From NCBI RefSeq assembly GCF_000429185.2, contig NZ_AUBJ02000001.1, positions 4,712,001 to 4,776,000 of the forward strand: 64,000 bases of DNA, in the 5' to 3' direction. Positions 28,401 to 36,788 of the stretch are shown here, piece after piece. The notes under the pieces are model-generated. The model did not search any database. It saw nothing but the letters and a program-made list of their open reading frames with translations, and was not told where the DNA came from. Numbering within the stretch: the first letter of the stretch is position 1; each line of letters opens with the position of its first letter. This DNA comes from Actinoalloteichus caeruleus DSM 43889. Lineage in GTDB: Bacteria > Actinomycetota > Actinomycetes > Mycobacteriales > Pseudonocardiaceae. The position numbers were made by a program, and so were the translations under genes.

Positions 28401-28446
28401 CGAGCGCTGCCTGATCTTCCGGACTGTTCGCCGTCGGACGGGACAT
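25441..28446 (-). CDS. Large multidomain protein with C-terminal TNT (NAD+ glycohydrolase toxin) domain
   Basis: A 1001-residue protein. Residues about 1-150 form a globular domain (GAAPPGWQRIRVEYRAAG ... PDWLRQRLG), about 245-380 a second (WHTDGRWIWSAAVGYHLRRHG), about 565-680 a third (WSVFWSEHGERYDEVHFGQV), all joined by long Gln/Pro/Tyr/Asp-rich linkers. The end (about 905-995) matches the tuberculosis necrotizing toxin domain: DRFGEPDG, GTPYEQRSLPP, VPWFEQPGGG and ITDLVDDGAL. Candidate catalytic residues are Arg917, Tyr927, Arg936 and Gln969. ATG 28446 follows AGAGAGGATG. No signal peptide, TM or WXG domain is seen. It could be a toxin, or a self-acting NAD-linked protein of Pseudonocardiales. 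Confidence 0.83.
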   Translation of the reverse strand: MSRPTANSPEDQAALARKIGVAVLGAAPPGWQRIRVEYRAAGQRAETVGEVVGPDGESQGWEPPAECAPLFDQLRHGMYRPGVGTWLSAFYVVERPSNYRIDVNLNQEPGWDPPLPDAVYREELQRFPRAEEHIPDWLRQRLGTSSRPSGEDAPRRGVPQLGDPTQAAELVREDATDLLPGSVVEELRSYTMDGGQAAPRAEEQHQNNGFGGPPNNGYQHENNGYQHGRRAESAQEPDRPGDAAGDGGFSVARVFDGTREDGRPMINRAAVDPADREVLLAYLDHAPVVLDTRNPTPDPFGADGRATVPASWHTDGRWIWSAAVGYHLRRHGVPPVPELVDHVRSQRFELPPVGEDVLAAAAALLHQRMPETRAAAQREQQPVPDFPLGHGGGFRDDLQDAATGILPAATDPSGPEGHDGPGQRPSTPEGARQQHERIEDQPVEAPAESGGYYSEFDEEPAYRDPGYPDERYGQRYEETPGFPEQSYQDQQPFPEQSYQDPVHHQPAEDHDPSPRPDDQAGYQDGSGAGAFQEQPGFDGGQPYQDPGGYEHQHDYERDHGSEPFRDDRHYDADGLDDEAEAAAIEDEASIEQLRQRLSDLGVDPEGFRVGVVEEDVWCLLREDVAGEEETWSVFWSEHGERYDEVHFGQVNQACAYLLGALLMAHPHDHEEPPRPVVQDTVGEPDDRRAHHGDEDFRRDQHEEAEEPPRNLPDPFAGGGVAIPPASGGDPFEEGPHRFDYDPQDGPPMLDLGIGGGPRQIRLPLNQSQRGEEAPSRDLPPDPEPGPEQREEVPAGHWQDDPEDSDPARQVTSALSVPPPAPQRPTPPVEHPDGAHDPGQREPSAPQHDTVGGGHEAAGQPPRRQAADAQPSAARQQAVRGQGSEQQSIIRPLKGEPPLTLFRERRLLMLQAGTEIDRFGEPDGNVSYSAGTPYEQRSLPPQWVNRSYRAYRLLRPLQVLTGVAVPWFEQPGGGLVYILPRSITDLVDDGALAEVPEAAPPA

Positions 28447-28986
28447 AGCTACATCCTCTCTGACGGAGCCGGAGTCGTGGTCCGGGGTGGGCGGAAACAA
28501 CGGCTGAGACTACGCCCACCTGGCGGGCCGAAAACACCGCTGTCGCTGGTAACCACGCGTGCTGTTCCGCATACAACGCTGCCGGTGACGAGGCTCGTCG
28601 GATCGGGCGAGGCCACCGCTCGATCGGGGTCGCCCGAACGGTGTGCGGTCGTGCAACAACATGAACCGTAACGAGCATGACCGGTGCTTTCGGACGGTTC
28701 GGGGCGCCGCCGAGGAATGGGGACGACCGCCCTCCCCACCGCGCGGCCAGCGATGTTCGCCGGTCGGCTCCTGCGGGCGGGCTCACCTGTGCGGGCGACT
28801 GACGACCCGGGTGCCCACCCTCCCGGCGGGCGGGACGGCCCGAAGGTGTTCGCGCAGAGCGCAGCGCGCGGAGCGGAGCGCGGGGCAGGAGCGGTGTTCC
28901 GAAGTCGGAGACCTGCCGCGTCCGTCCCGTGGTCCCCGGGCTCCCCGGTCGCCTTGACTCGGCTCGCGCGGACGAGGACCTGACCG
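28447..28986. other. Divergent intergenic region TNT gene / MFS
   Basis: About 540 bases. On the minus strand TAGTCT (28507-28512) with a TTTTCG element 16 bases upstream is a plausible promoter for the TNT-domain gene. The region around 28660 has lower GC than its surroundings. No gene is supported. Confidence 0.4.
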
Positions 28987-30303
28987 GTGGCCGGAGACCA
29001 CCTCGTAGCCCGGCCGCGCCCGCCCGCCGGAAAAGCCGATGTGCCGCGGTGGCGTCTGGTGCACGCTGGCCTGGTGCTCGCTCCCTACCGGCGACTCGCC
29101 GACGTGCCAGGTGTCCTCAGTCTGCTGCTCTGGTCGCTGCTGGGGCGGTTGTACCAACCGGGAGTCCCCATCGCGCTCACGTTCCTCGTCGCGGACTGGG
29201 CCGGTTCCTACCTGGTCGCCGGTCTCGTGACAGGAGCCCTCACGGCCGGCCAGGTGGTGGCGGGACCGCTGCGCGGTCGGGCCGCCGACCACGGTTCGGT
29301 TCCTCGACTGCTGCTGGTGACCGGGCTGGTGTACGCGGGCGGGCTGGCGGCGCTCTCGTGGTGGCCGGCGGACTGGTGGTACGCCGCCCCGCTCGTGGCG
29401 TTCGTCACCGGGTGCTTCATGCCGCCCGTGACCCAGGTGAGCAGGGCGGTGTGGGCCAGCATCCCCGAGCGGACCGCGCGGGAGGCCGCCTACGCCGTGG
29501 AGGCGACGCTCCAGGAACTGCTCTTCGTGGTCGCCCCGGTGCTGGCGGCGATGGTCGTCGCGGTCGTCAGCCCGATGGCGGCGGTGCTGCTCTGCGCCGC
29601 CCTCGCCCTGGTCGGGGTGGCGGGGTTCGCGTTCGCCGCGAGCCGGACGGAGCTCCTCTCGGCGCGCGCCTCGTTGACCCACCGGTCGGCGAGGGCGAGT
29701 GGTTCGGTGTTCCGGGTGCCCAGGCTCCGGGGTTCGCTCGTGATGGGGTTCGCCTTCGTCGCCTCCGTGATCGCGATCGACCTGCTCATCGTCGCATGGG
29801 CCCGGGATCGGGGCACGCCGGCCCTGGCGGGGTTGCTGGCCGCCGCGTGGGGGGCGGGTTCACTGGTGGGCGGGTTCGTGGCCGGGGGGCTCCGCGGCGA
29901 GCCCCGGCTGTGGCTGCGGATCGGCGCGGTCCTGGGTGGGCTGGCGGCGATCAGCCTGGTGCTGCCCCCCGTCCACCCCGATCCCTCCCCGTGGCTGCTG
30001 GCCGGGGTGCTGGTGGTCAGCGGGCTGGCGATCGCGCCAGCCCTGGCCGCGATGAACGGTCTGGTGGGGCGGATCGCCCCTGCCGGGAGGCAGGCCGAGG
30101 TGTTCGGCTGGTTCGCGGCCGCGACCACGGCGGGCGGAGCCCTGGCCAGTGTGGTCACCGGGTGGTTGCTCGACGCCGCCAACCCGTCGGTGACGGCGGC
30201 GGTCGCGGCGTCCTGGTGCCTCGTCGCGGTGTTACTCGCGCGACATCTGACCCGGCCGTCGCGGGAGGCCGGTCCGGACATGGCGCAGTATGAGCGGACG
30301 TGA
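28987..30303 (+). CDS. MFS transporter
   Basis: A 438-residue protein with 12 hydrophobic segments in two halves of about six, separated near residues 215-245. The end of the first segments carries GPLRGRAADHG, an MFS motif-A-like loop. GTG 28987 has GAGGAC upstream; GTG 29041 is an alternative that removes 18 hydrophilic residues. The stop overlaps the GTG of the next transporter gene. Substrate unknown; efflux is likely from the family. Confidence 0.86.
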   Translation: MAGDHLVARPRPPAGKADVPRWRLVHAGLVLAPYRRLADVPGVLSLLLWSLLGRLYQPGVPIALTFLVADWAGSYLVAGLVTGALTAGQVVAGPLRGRAADHGSVPRLLLVTGLVYAGGLAALSWWPADWWYAAPLVAFVTGCFMPPVTQVSRAVWASIPERTAREAAYAVEATLQELLFVVAPVLAAMVVAVVSPMAAVLLCAALALVGVAGFAFAASRTELLSARASLTHRSARASGSVFRVPRLRGSLVMGFAFVASVIAIDLLIVAWARDRGTPALAGLLAAAWGAGSLVGGFVAGGLRGEPRLWLRIGAVLGGLAAISLVLPPVHPDPSPWLLAGVLVVSGLAIAPALAAMNGLVGRIAPAGRQAEVFGWFAAATTAGGALASVVTGWLLDAANPSVTAAVAASWCLVAVLLARHLTRPSREAGPDMAQYERT

Positions 30304-31376
30304 CGACTGAACCCCCCACCGCCGGGAACGGCCAGCCCTCTCGTCTCCTCGCGCTGGGCATCGCCGGCGCGGTGGTCGCCGGACTGGGTATGGCGGCCCA
30401 GTCGCGGGTCAACGGGGAACTGGCGGGCCGGCTGGGGAGCGGGGTCGCGGCGGCCGTGGTGTCCTTCGGGACCGGTCTCCTGCTCGTCGCCCTCTTCGCC
30501 CTGGCGTCTCCCACCGCGCGCCGGGGCCTGGGACGTGTGCTCGCGGCGCTACGCTCCGGCGGCGGTTCGCCCGGTTCCTCGTCGTCCCGGCCTCGCGACA
30601 CCACCGGTTCCGGTGCTCGGGCACCGTCACCAGCGGCCCCCGGCGAACCGAGGTTGCGGTGGTGGCACTGCCTCGGCGGGCTGTGCGGGGCCTTCCTGGT
30701 GCTCAGCCAGGGTCTGACCGTCGGGAGCGTGGGAGTCGCGGTGTTCACGGTCGCGGTGGTCGCCGGACAGGTCACCTCGGGGATGGTCGTGGACCGGCTG
30801 GGTGTCGGGCCGGGCGGGAAACGCCCGGTGACGTGGTTGCGGATGGTGGGCGCGGTGATCGCGCTGTGCGCCGTCGTGATCGCGATGTCCGGGGAGTTGA
30901 GCGACCCCTCCCGGCTCGGGCTGGCCGTGCTGCCCGCGCTGGCCGGCGTGGCCATCGCCTGGCAGCAGGCGGTGAACGGCCAGGTCGGCGTGGTGGCCCG
31001 GTCTCCGCTGCCGCCGACGCTGGTGAACTTCGTGGTCGGTCTGACTGGTCTGCTGGTCGCGTTGGCCGTTCTGCTCGTCCTCGGTGACCGGCCGGCCCCG
31101 TTGCCGGCCGAGCCCGTGCTCTACGTCGGCGGGCCGCTCGGCGTGCTCTTCATCGCGATCGGCGCGGTGGCGGTCCGCCACACCGGCGTGCTGGTGTTCG
31201 CGATGAGCGCGGTCGCCGGCCAGCTTTCCGGGGCCGTCCTGCTGGACCTGGTGTTGCCGGCCACGGACGGGCCGATGTCGGTGGCGACCCTGGCTGGCAG
31301 CGCGCTGACACTGCTCGGCGCGGTCCTGGCGGTGGTGCCCGGCCGAACCCGGCGGGGTCGGGGTCTGGAACGATAG
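30300..31376 (+). CDS. DMT superfamily (DUF606/YdcZ-type) transporter
   Basis: A 358-residue membrane protein with about ten TM helices in two related halves ([20 protein letters not shown] and [14 protein letters not shown] each carry the QxxxNG motif of DUF606/YdcZ half-transporters). The halves are therefore a fused pair, joined by a Ser/Arg/Pro-rich loop (about residues 80-118). GTG 30300 overlaps the upstream MFS stop (GTGA), so the two transporters are co-translated. Substrate unknown. Confidence 0.84.
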   Translation: MTTEPPTAGNGQPSRLLALGIAGAVVAGLGMAAQSRVNGELAGRLGSGVAAAVVSFGTGLLLVALFALASPTARRGLGRVLAALRSGGGSPGSSSSRPRDTTGSGARAPSPAAPGEPRLRWWHCLGGLCGAFLVLSQGLTVGSVGVAVFTVAVVAGQVTSGMVVDRLGVGPGGKRPVTWLRMVGAVIALCAVVIAMSGELSDPSRLGLAVLPALAGVAIAWQQAVNGQVGVVARSPLPPTLVNFVVGLTGLLVALAVLLVLGDRPAPLPAEPVLYVGGPLGVLFIAIGAVAVRHTGVLVFAMSAVAGQLSGAVLLDLVLPATDGPMSVATLAGSALTLLGAVLAVVPGRTRRGRGLER

Positions 31377-31380
31377 GCCC

Positions 31381-32238
31381 GTGAGCGCCACGATCCTCGA
31401 CGGCAAGGCCACCAGGAACACGATCTTCGCGGAGTTGCGGCAGCGGGTCGACGCGCTGCGCGCTCGCGGGGTGACACCGGGGCTCGCGACGGTCCTCGTC
31501 GGCGATGACCCCGGGTCGCACGCGTACGTCCGGGGCAAGCACCGGGACTGCGCGAAGGTGGGGATCGAGTCGATCCGCGTCGACCTCCCGGCCACGGCGA
31601 GCCAGGGCGAGGTCGAGGCGGCCGTCGACGAGCTGAACGCCGACCCGGCCTGCACGGGGTATCTCGTGCAGCTGCCGTTGCCGGGGCGGCTGGACGCCGG
31701 GACGGTGTTGGAGCGCATCGACCCCGCCAAGGACGCCGACGGCCTGCAGCCGGTCAACCTCGGCCGGTTGGTGCTCGGCGAGCCGGGGCCGCTGCCGTGC
31801 ACCCCCCGGGGCATCGTCGAGTTGTTGCGCCGCTACGACGTGCCGCTCGCCGGGGCGAACGTGGCCGTGGTCGGCCGAGGGGTCACGGTCGGGCGCCCGC
31901 TGGGGCTGCTGTTGACCCGCCGCTCGGAGAACGCCACGGTCACCCTCTGCCACACCGGAACCCGGGACCTGGACGCGGAGCTGCGGCGCGCCGACGTGGT
32001 CGTGGCCGCCGCCGGCGTTCCCGGGCTGGTCCGGCCGGACAGCATCAAGCCGGGGGCGGCGGTCCTCGACGTCGGCATCACCCGCACGGCCGAGGGCCTG
32101 GTGGGTGACGTCGCGCCGGAGACGCGGGAGACCGCCGGGTACCTGGCGCCGATGCCGGGCGGGGTCGGTCCGATGACCAGGGCCATGCTGTTGCTGAACG
32201 TGGTGGAGGCCGCCGAGCGGGCGGCGGACCGCGCGTGA
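31381..32238 (+). CDS. folD: Bifunctional methylenetetrahydrofolate dehydrogenase / cyclohydrolase
   Basis: A 285-residue cytosolic enzyme that interconverts 5,10-methylene-THF, methenyl-THF and 10-formyl-THF, supplying purN and purH in the same window. [14 protein letters not shown] holds the catalytic Lys and Tyr, followed by [10 protein letters not shown], the NADP-binding [16 protein letters not shown] and [15 protein letters not shown] 31381 follows the transporter by 4 bases. The TGA stop overlaps the GTG of the DUF3017 gene, a pairing conserved in Pseudonocardiales. Confidence 0.96.
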   Translation: MSATILDGKATRNTIFAELRQRVDALRARGVTPGLATVLVGDDPGSHAYVRGKHRDCAKVGIESIRVDLPATASQGEVEAAVDELNADPACTGYLVQLPLPGRLDAGTVLERIDPAKDADGLQPVNLGRLVLGEPGPLPCTPRGIVELLRRYDVPLAGANVAVVGRGVTVGRPLGLLLTRRSENATVTLCHTGTRDLDAELRRADVVVAAAGVPGLVRPDSIKPGAAVLDVGITRTAEGLVGDVAPETRETAGYLAPMPGGVGPMTRAMLLLNVVEAAERAADRA

Positions 32239-32525
32239 GCGGTCGCCCCAAGGGGCGGGCGACGGCGCCCCAGTTCTCCTTCCTGCTGGTGATCGCCGTG
32301 GTGGTGCTCGGCTTCGTCCGGGTGTTCATGGGGCACTGGCGGGAGGGGTCCGTGCTCTTGGGCGGCGCGCTCCTGCTGGCCGCCGGGCTGCGGGTCCTGT
32401 TGGCCGACGAGCAGGCCGGCCTGTTGAAGATCCGGGGTCGCGGGGTGGACGTGCTGCTCTACGGCCTGTTGGGCGGCATGGTGGTGCTGGTCGCCCTGAC
32501 CATCGAGGGTGGCCCGCTGGGCTGA
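32235..32525 (+). CDS. DUF3017 small membrane protein
   Basis: A 96-residue protein with three TM helices ([37 protein letters not shown] and [16 protein letters not shown]). DUF3017 genes are almost always directly after folD in actinobacteria, as here, with a GTGA overlap. The function is unknown. Length and topology are normal. Confidence 0.9.
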   Translation: MSGRPKGRATAPQFSFLLVIAVVVLGFVRVFMGHWREGSVLLGGALLLAAGLRVLLADEQAGLLKIRGRGVDVLLYGLLGGMVVLVALTIEGGPLG

Positions 32526-32646
32526 CGCGGGAGCGCGGACCTCGACCCGCCCCGCCCCGCCGCGCCCTCGGACCGCCGCGCCCCGCCCCGCGGACCCTTC
32601 CACCGGGAGACGCCGAGCCCGGCATGGGCGGCCTCGCAGCCCATCC

Positions 32647-33672
32647 TCAGGTGCCCCGCTCCTGGTCGGCCACCAACACGATCTTCCCGTGCACGCCGCC
32701 CCGGCTCAGGATCCGCAACGCGTCGGCCGCCCGCGACATCGGGTGCCGGGAGTGGACCACCGGCGTGAGGGTGCCCGCCGCGAGCAGACCGAGCACGGTG
32801 CCCAGGTCCTCGCGGAACCTCCGCCCGGGACGCACGTAGTAGAGGGAGACCCGGCGCCGCCGGGTGAGCCGTGGTTCGCCGAGCGTGTTCCACCACAGCA
32901 ACCCGCCGAGCATCCGCAGGTAGGGGCGCAGGGGCCCGCCCTCGTCGCGCAGCGTCGCCGCCGACCCGTAGCTGACGACCCGTCCGCCCGGCGCGAGCAG
33001 GGCGCGTGACCGGGCGACGCTCCGGGGCCCGAGGTGGTCGAACACGGCGTGGTAGCCGTGCGGTGCGTGGCGGCGGAGCCGTTCGGTGAGGTCGGGGGAG
33101 CGGTAGTCGACGGGAACGACGCCCTCGGCTCGGAGCGCTTCCTGGTTCGCCTCCGACGCGGTGCCCACGACCGTCGCGCCCGCCTGCCGGCACAGTTGGG
33201 CGAGCAGACCGCCCACGCCGCCGGTCGCCCCGTGCACGAGCACCGTCTGGCCCGGACCCACCGGTGCGCTGCGATGCGCCAGCTGCCAGGCGGTCACACC
33301 GTTGGTCACCAGGGCGACGGCGTCTCCCGAGTCCACCCCGGCGGGAACCGGGACGACCTCGGAGGCCGGGAGCACCACCTCGTCCGCCCAGGCCCCGGTG
33401 CGGGGCATGGCCGCGACCCTGTCGCCCGGCGCGAGGCCGGCGACCTCCGGCCCCACGGCGGTGATCCGGCCGACCAGGTCGTAACCGGGCACGAAGGGGA
33501 AGCGGGGTTGCATCGGGTAGCGGCCGCGCAGCATCTGCACTTCGGCGAAAGCGACTCCGCTCGCCTCCACCCGGATGCGCACCTCGCCCGTGCCGGGCCC
33601 GGGCACCTCCCGCTCGCGGGCGACCAGACGTTCCGGGCCGCCGAACCCGCTCAGTTCCATCTGCCTGACCAT
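32647..33672 (-). CDS. Zinc-independent MDR dehydrogenase (quinone oxidoreductase-like)
   Basis: A 341-residue medium-chain reductase. The GroES-like N-terminal domain (PGYDLVGRITAVGPEVAGLAP style) is followed by the NAD(P)H-binding HGATGGVGGLLAQL. The Cys/His zinc ligands of alcohol dehydrogenases are missing, which places it with the NADPH:quinone reductase group. ATG 33672 has GAGGCAG upstream. It is divergent from a TetR gene, and the intergenic region holds three evenly spaced GTTAC boxes, so it is probably repressed by that TetR. Confidence 0.87.
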   Translation of the reverse strand: MVRQMELSGFGGPERLVAREREVPGPGTGEVRIRVEASGVAFAEVQMLRGRYPMQPRFPFVPGYDLVGRITAVGPEVAGLAPGDRVAAMPRTGAWADEVVLPASEVVPVPAGVDSGDAVALVTNGVTAWQLAHRSAPVGPGQTVLVHGATGGVGGLLAQLCRQAGATVVGTASEANQEALRAEGVVPVDYRSPDLTERLRRHAPHGYHAVFDHLGPRSVARSRALLAPGGRVVSYGSAATLRDEGGPLRPYLRMLGGLLWWNTLGEPRLTRRRRVSLYYVRPGRRFREDLGTVLGLLAAGTLTPVVHSRHPMSRAADALRILSRGGVHGKIVLVADQERGT

Positions 33673-33686
33673 GCTGCCTCACATTA

Positions 33687-33739
33687 GCTATTGCTTGTTA
33701 CGTTCGTTATAGCCTGTAACCAAAGAATGCGCCAGTTAC
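33687..33739. promoter_or_regulatory. Operator region with three GTTAC boxes at 19-bp spacing
   Basis: GTTAC at 33697-33701, its complement GTAAC at 33716-33720 and GTTAC at 33735-33739 start exactly 19 bases apart, forming two overlapping inverted repeats. A further GCTAT/ATAGC dyad spans 33687-33713. The segment is much richer in A/T than its surroundings. It is the likely TetR operator and divergent promoter. Confidence 0.6.
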
Positions 33740-33799
33740 CCTGGGCCTGTCAAGCGCGGGTCGCCGCGCCCGTCATCGGCAGTAGTGAGGAGACCCGTC

Positions 33800-34498
33800 G
33801 TGCCCGAGGCCGCGAGCCCGTCGTCCCGACGCCCGCCCCGTGCCCGCTACCGGGAACTGACCCTGCGGGAGATCAAGGACCTGGCGTGGGAGCAGGTCGC
33901 GGAGGGCGGCGGAGCGGCGCTCTCGCTGAACTCGATCGCCCGCCGGATGGGCCTGACAGGCCCCGCCCTGTACCGGTACTTCGCCAACCGCGACGCCCTG
34001 CTGACCGAGCTGGTGCGCGAGGGCTACCGGGGGCTGGCCGAGGCCGTCGACGCGGCCGTGCCCGGGGCGGGCGAGGCCGACCCCGAACTCCGCCTGCGGG
34101 CCTTCGTCCACGCGCTCTGGACGTGGAGCGCGGAGATGCCGCACCGGTACCTGCTCCTGTTCGGGGCGCCGGTGCCCGGGTACGCGGCCCCCGAGGACAC
34201 CTTCGAGCAGGCGTTCCGCCCGATGGCCGTGCTGTTCGACGTCCTGGCGGAGCTCCCGCCCGGCCCGGCCGAGACGAGGGCGGTCAGCGGCGGACCGCTC
34301 CGGGACCAGCTCGCCGGCTGGGTGGACGCCCGCGGGGGCGAGCCCCTCCCGCCGGAGGTGGCCCTGCGGGCGGTCCGGTGCTGGGCACGACTCCACGGCC
34401 TCATCAGCCTCGCGCTGGTCGGGCAGTTCACCGCCACCGGAGTGGACCCCGAGGAGGTGCTGCGGGTGGAACTCGACGCCCTGCTCGCCGGCCACTGA
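33800..34498 (+). CDS. TetR family regulator with WHG-type ligand domain
   Basis: A 232-residue regulator. The HTH is in about residues 20-65 (REIKDLAWEQVAEGGGAALS, then GLTGPALYRYFANRDALL). The C-terminal half (FVHALWTWSAEMPHRYLLLFG) fits the TetR C-terminal WHG domain. GTG 33800 is chosen because GAGGAGA lies about 8 bases upstream; GTG 33785 would put that site inside the gene. It is divergent from the MDR dehydrogenase and likely controls both genes. Confidence 0.87.
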   Translation: MPEAASPSSRRPPRARYRELTLREIKDLAWEQVAEGGGAALSLNSIARRMGLTGPALYRYFANRDALLTELVREGYRGLAEAVDAAVPGAGEADPELRLRAFVHALWTWSAEMPHRYLLLFGAPVPGYAAPEDTFEQAFRPMAVLFDVLAELPPGPAETRAVSGGPLRDQLAGWVDARGGEPLPPEVALRAVRCWARLHGLISLALVGQFTATGVDPEEVLRVELDALLAGH

Positions 34499-34802
34499 GG
34501 ACTCGGTGGCGCCCTCGTGCGCCACCGGCGCTCCGGCGGCGCGGAGGTCGGACGAGGCGTTCCCCCGTGCGGCGGTGGACGCCCGCTCCCGGTGGAGACC
34601 CTGCTCACCACCGGGGGTTCCGCCGCCCGCCGGCTTGGTAATCTCCCAGCGCGCCGGCCCCTGCCGGCGCGCGGTCCCGGTGCCGTGGCCGTCGCCGAAC
34701 AGGTGATTCCGGGTTGGCTCACGACGAACGTGACGTCGCCGTGCCCGCCCAGCGTCGCGCCCGGGGAACCCACCCAAGACGCGGATCGGGAGGACCCCCC
34801 AA
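34499..34802. other. Intergenic region before mdh with hairpin
   Basis: About 300 bases. A perfect 10-bp stem GCGCGCCGGC/GCCGGCGCGC (34649-34658 with 34663-34672, loop CCCT) may end the tetR transcript. Promoter elements of mdh were not resolved. No gene is supported. Confidence 0.5.
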
Positions 34803-35759
34803 GTGGCACGTTCCGGTAAGGTCGCCGTCGTCGGCGCCGGCTTCTACGGCTCCACCACGGCCCAGCGGTTGGCCGAGTACGACATCTTCGAGACCGTGGT
34901 GCTCACCGACATCCTGGAAGGCAAGCCCGAGGGGCTCGCCCTGGACATGAACCAGTCCCGGGCCGTCGAGGGTTTCGAGACCAGGGTCGTCGGGCAGACC
35001 ACCGGCCCCAAGGGCGAGGGCTACGAGGCCATCGCCGGCGCCGAGATCGTGATCATCACGGCCGGTCTTCCCCGCAAGCCGGGCATGAACCGGATGGACC
35101 TCATCGAGACCAACGCCAAGATCGTCCGGCAGGTCTCGGAGAACGTCGCCAAGCACGCGCCCGAGGCCGTCGTCATCGTCGTCTCCAACCCGTTGGACGA
35201 GATGACCGCCCTCGCCCAGATCGCCACCGAGTTCCCGAAGAACCGGGTGCTCGGCCAGGCCGGCATCCTCGACACCGCGCGGTTCACGAACTTCGTGGCC
35301 GAGGAGCTGGACGTGCCGGTGGGTTCCGTGACCACCCTGACGCTGGGCTCGCACGGCGACACCATGGTGCCGGTGCCCTCCGCGTCCTCGGTCGACGGGA
35401 CGCCCCTGACCGAGGCGCTGCCGGCCGAGAAGGTGGAGGAACTGGTCACCCGCACCCGCAACGGTGGCGCGGAGGTGGTCGCGCTGCTCAAGACCGGGTC
35501 CGCCTACTACGCTCCCTCGGCCGCCGCCGCCCGGATGGCCAAGGCGGTGCACGAGGACTCCGGTGAGGTCCTGCCGGTGTGCGCGTGGGTCGACGGTGAG
35601 TACGGGATCTCCGGCGTCTACCTGGGCGTGACCGCCGAGCTGGGCAGGGAGGGCGTGCGCAAGGTGGTCGAGCGCGACCTCACCGACACCGAGCTCGCCG
35701 CGCTGAAGGAGGCCGCCGAGGCCGTCCGCGCGAAGCAGGCCGACGTCCAGAGCCTCTGA
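34803..35759 (+). CDS. mdh: Malate dehydrogenase
   Basis: A 318-residue LDH-like (type 3) malate dehydrogenase that oxidises malate to oxaloacetate with NAD+. The Rossmann start is VAVVGAGFYGSTTAQRLAE, GLPRKPGMNRMDL is the mobile loop with substrate Arg residues, and ILDTARF provides Asp/Arg. GSHGDTMVPVP holds the catalytic His at about residue 184. GTG 34803 follows GGGAGGACC. It is a monocistronic TCA gene with a hairpin after the stop. icd and the sdh operon in the window belong to the same cycle. Confidence 0.95.
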   Translation: MARSGKVAVVGAGFYGSTTAQRLAEYDIFETVVLTDILEGKPEGLALDMNQSRAVEGFETRVVGQTTGPKGEGYEAIAGAEIVIITAGLPRKPGMNRMDLIETNAKIVRQVSENVAKHAPEAVVIVVSNPLDEMTALAQIATEFPKNRVLGQAGILDTARFTNFVAEELDVPVGSVTTLTLGSHGDTMVPVPSASSVDGTPLTEALPAEKVEELVTRTRNGGAEVVALLKTGSAYYAPSAAAARMAKAVHEDSGEVLPVCAWVDGEYGISGVYLGVTAELGREGVRKVVERDLTDTELAALKEAAEAVRAKQADVQSL

Positions 35760-35766
35760 ACACGCT

Positions 35767-35792
35767 CTCGGGGTCGCTCGATCGGCCCCGAG
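35767..35792 (+). terminator. Hairpin after mdh
   Basis: A stem of about 10 bp (CTCGGGG with CCCCGAG, plus three inner pairs, one of them G-T) with a 6-base loop directly after the mdh stop. No T-tract. Likely mdh terminator. Confidence 0.6.
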
Positions 35793-35887
35793 CGGGGAAG
35801 GTCGGCGTCGTCCTCCTGGGGGCGACGCCGACGTGCTCGGTGCCGCCGTGGCCACGGCCCGCCAGCCGGCGAAGACCGCGGCCCGGG

Positions 35888-36085
35888 TCAGCCGTGCTCG
35901 GGCATGGGGGGCTCGACGAGGCAGTCCGCCCCCGGGAACATCAGGGCCTCGCTCCCGTCGGGGAACCGGACCAGGTAGGGCGGTTCGCCCTCCGGGCCGC
36001 GCACCTCGACGATCTCGCCGGTGCGGTCCTGCTGGCCCACGGTCCTGCTGTGCATGTGCAGCCGGTCGCCTACATCCGCTCGCAT
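35888..36085 (-). CDS. DUF1918 protein
   Basis: A 65-residue cytosolic protein. The pattern MRADVGDRLHMHSRTVGQQD followed by GEIVEVRGPEGEPPYLVRF and PGADC is that of DUF1918, a small SH3-like family widespread in actinobacteria with no assigned function. ATG 36085 has GGCGGAGGTGACC upstream. It stands alone between mdh and a lipoprotein gene. Confidence 0.88.
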   Translation of the reverse strand: MRADVGDRLHMHSRTVGQQDRTGEIVEVRGPEGEPPYLVRFPDGSEALMFPGADCLVEPPMPEHG

Positions 36086-36210
36086 CGCTGGTCACCTCCG
36101 CCATCCAGGCTACGGAAGTGACCGGCGCGACGCAGGCCGGTGGCGAGGGGATCGGGACGACCACCCCTCGCCAGGCCGCGAACCACCGACCGAACCACGG
36201 TGGGCACGGG

Positions 36211-36666
36211 TCAGAGACAGGCGTCCCGCAGCACCTGGACCTGGTTCTCGACGGTCTCGACGGTGTCCGACCCCACGCCGTTCTCCGCCAGGTTGGCCGC
36301 CGAGTCGCTCATCTCCCGCAGCGCGTTGGCCACGTCCTCGTCGGTGGTCTCGGCCGCCAGGGTCGCCAGCTCCTCGGCGCGCTCCCGTGCCTGCTGAGCG
36401 GTCTCCTCCGGATTCGAGACCGCGTTGCCGACCGACTCGAAGAAACCGACGATGCCCAGCGCCTCGGCGCAGGTGGTCGCCTTGTCGATCTGCTGTTGGC
36501 CCTGCTCCAGTTGTTCACGCCCCTGGTCGATGGCGTTGCTCAGCTCCTGTTGGGCTTCCTGGACCTCTCCGCAGCCCACCAGCAGCGCGCCGAGCGCCAG
36601 GGCGCTCACGCCCACGCCCACCGCGCGCCGGGCCCTGCCGGCCGACGACCTCACGCTCAACCTCAT
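36211..36666 (-). CDS. Putative lipoprotein with coiled-coil
   Basis: A 151-residue exported lipoprotein. The signal peptide carries the lipobox LLVGC (Cys about residue 32). A Gln/Glu-rich amphipathic segment (EVQEAQQELSNAIDQGREQL) probably forms a coiled coil. A helical domain follows, with one more Cys pair (TTCAEA and DACL). ATG 36666 has GGCGGAGGAAACG upstream. No family recognised; the predicted location is the outer face of the membrane. Confidence 0.8.
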   Translation of the reverse strand: MRLSVRSSAGRARRAVGVGVSALALGALLVGCGEVQEAQQELSNAIDQGREQLEQGQQQIDKATTCAEALGIVGFFESVGNAVSNPEETAQQARERAEELATLAAETTDEDVANALREMSDSAANLAENGVGSDTVETVENQVQVLRDACL

Positions 36667-36788
36667 GTGCGTTTCCTCCGCCCTCGGTTCGGGCCGGACT
36701 CGCGGCCCGTAGCGCACGTTACCGAGGGTGACGCGAAGTTGTCGTGGGCTCCGGCCGGCAGGACCGCCCTGGGCAGCGGGTTCGGCTG

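Noticed and set aside
23880-28446. Firm toxin-immunity pair of TNT protein and SUKH protein
   Set aside because: The SUKH gene is two genes away and on the opposite strand, with its own promoter; immunity genes normally follow the toxin directly. Kept only as a possibility.
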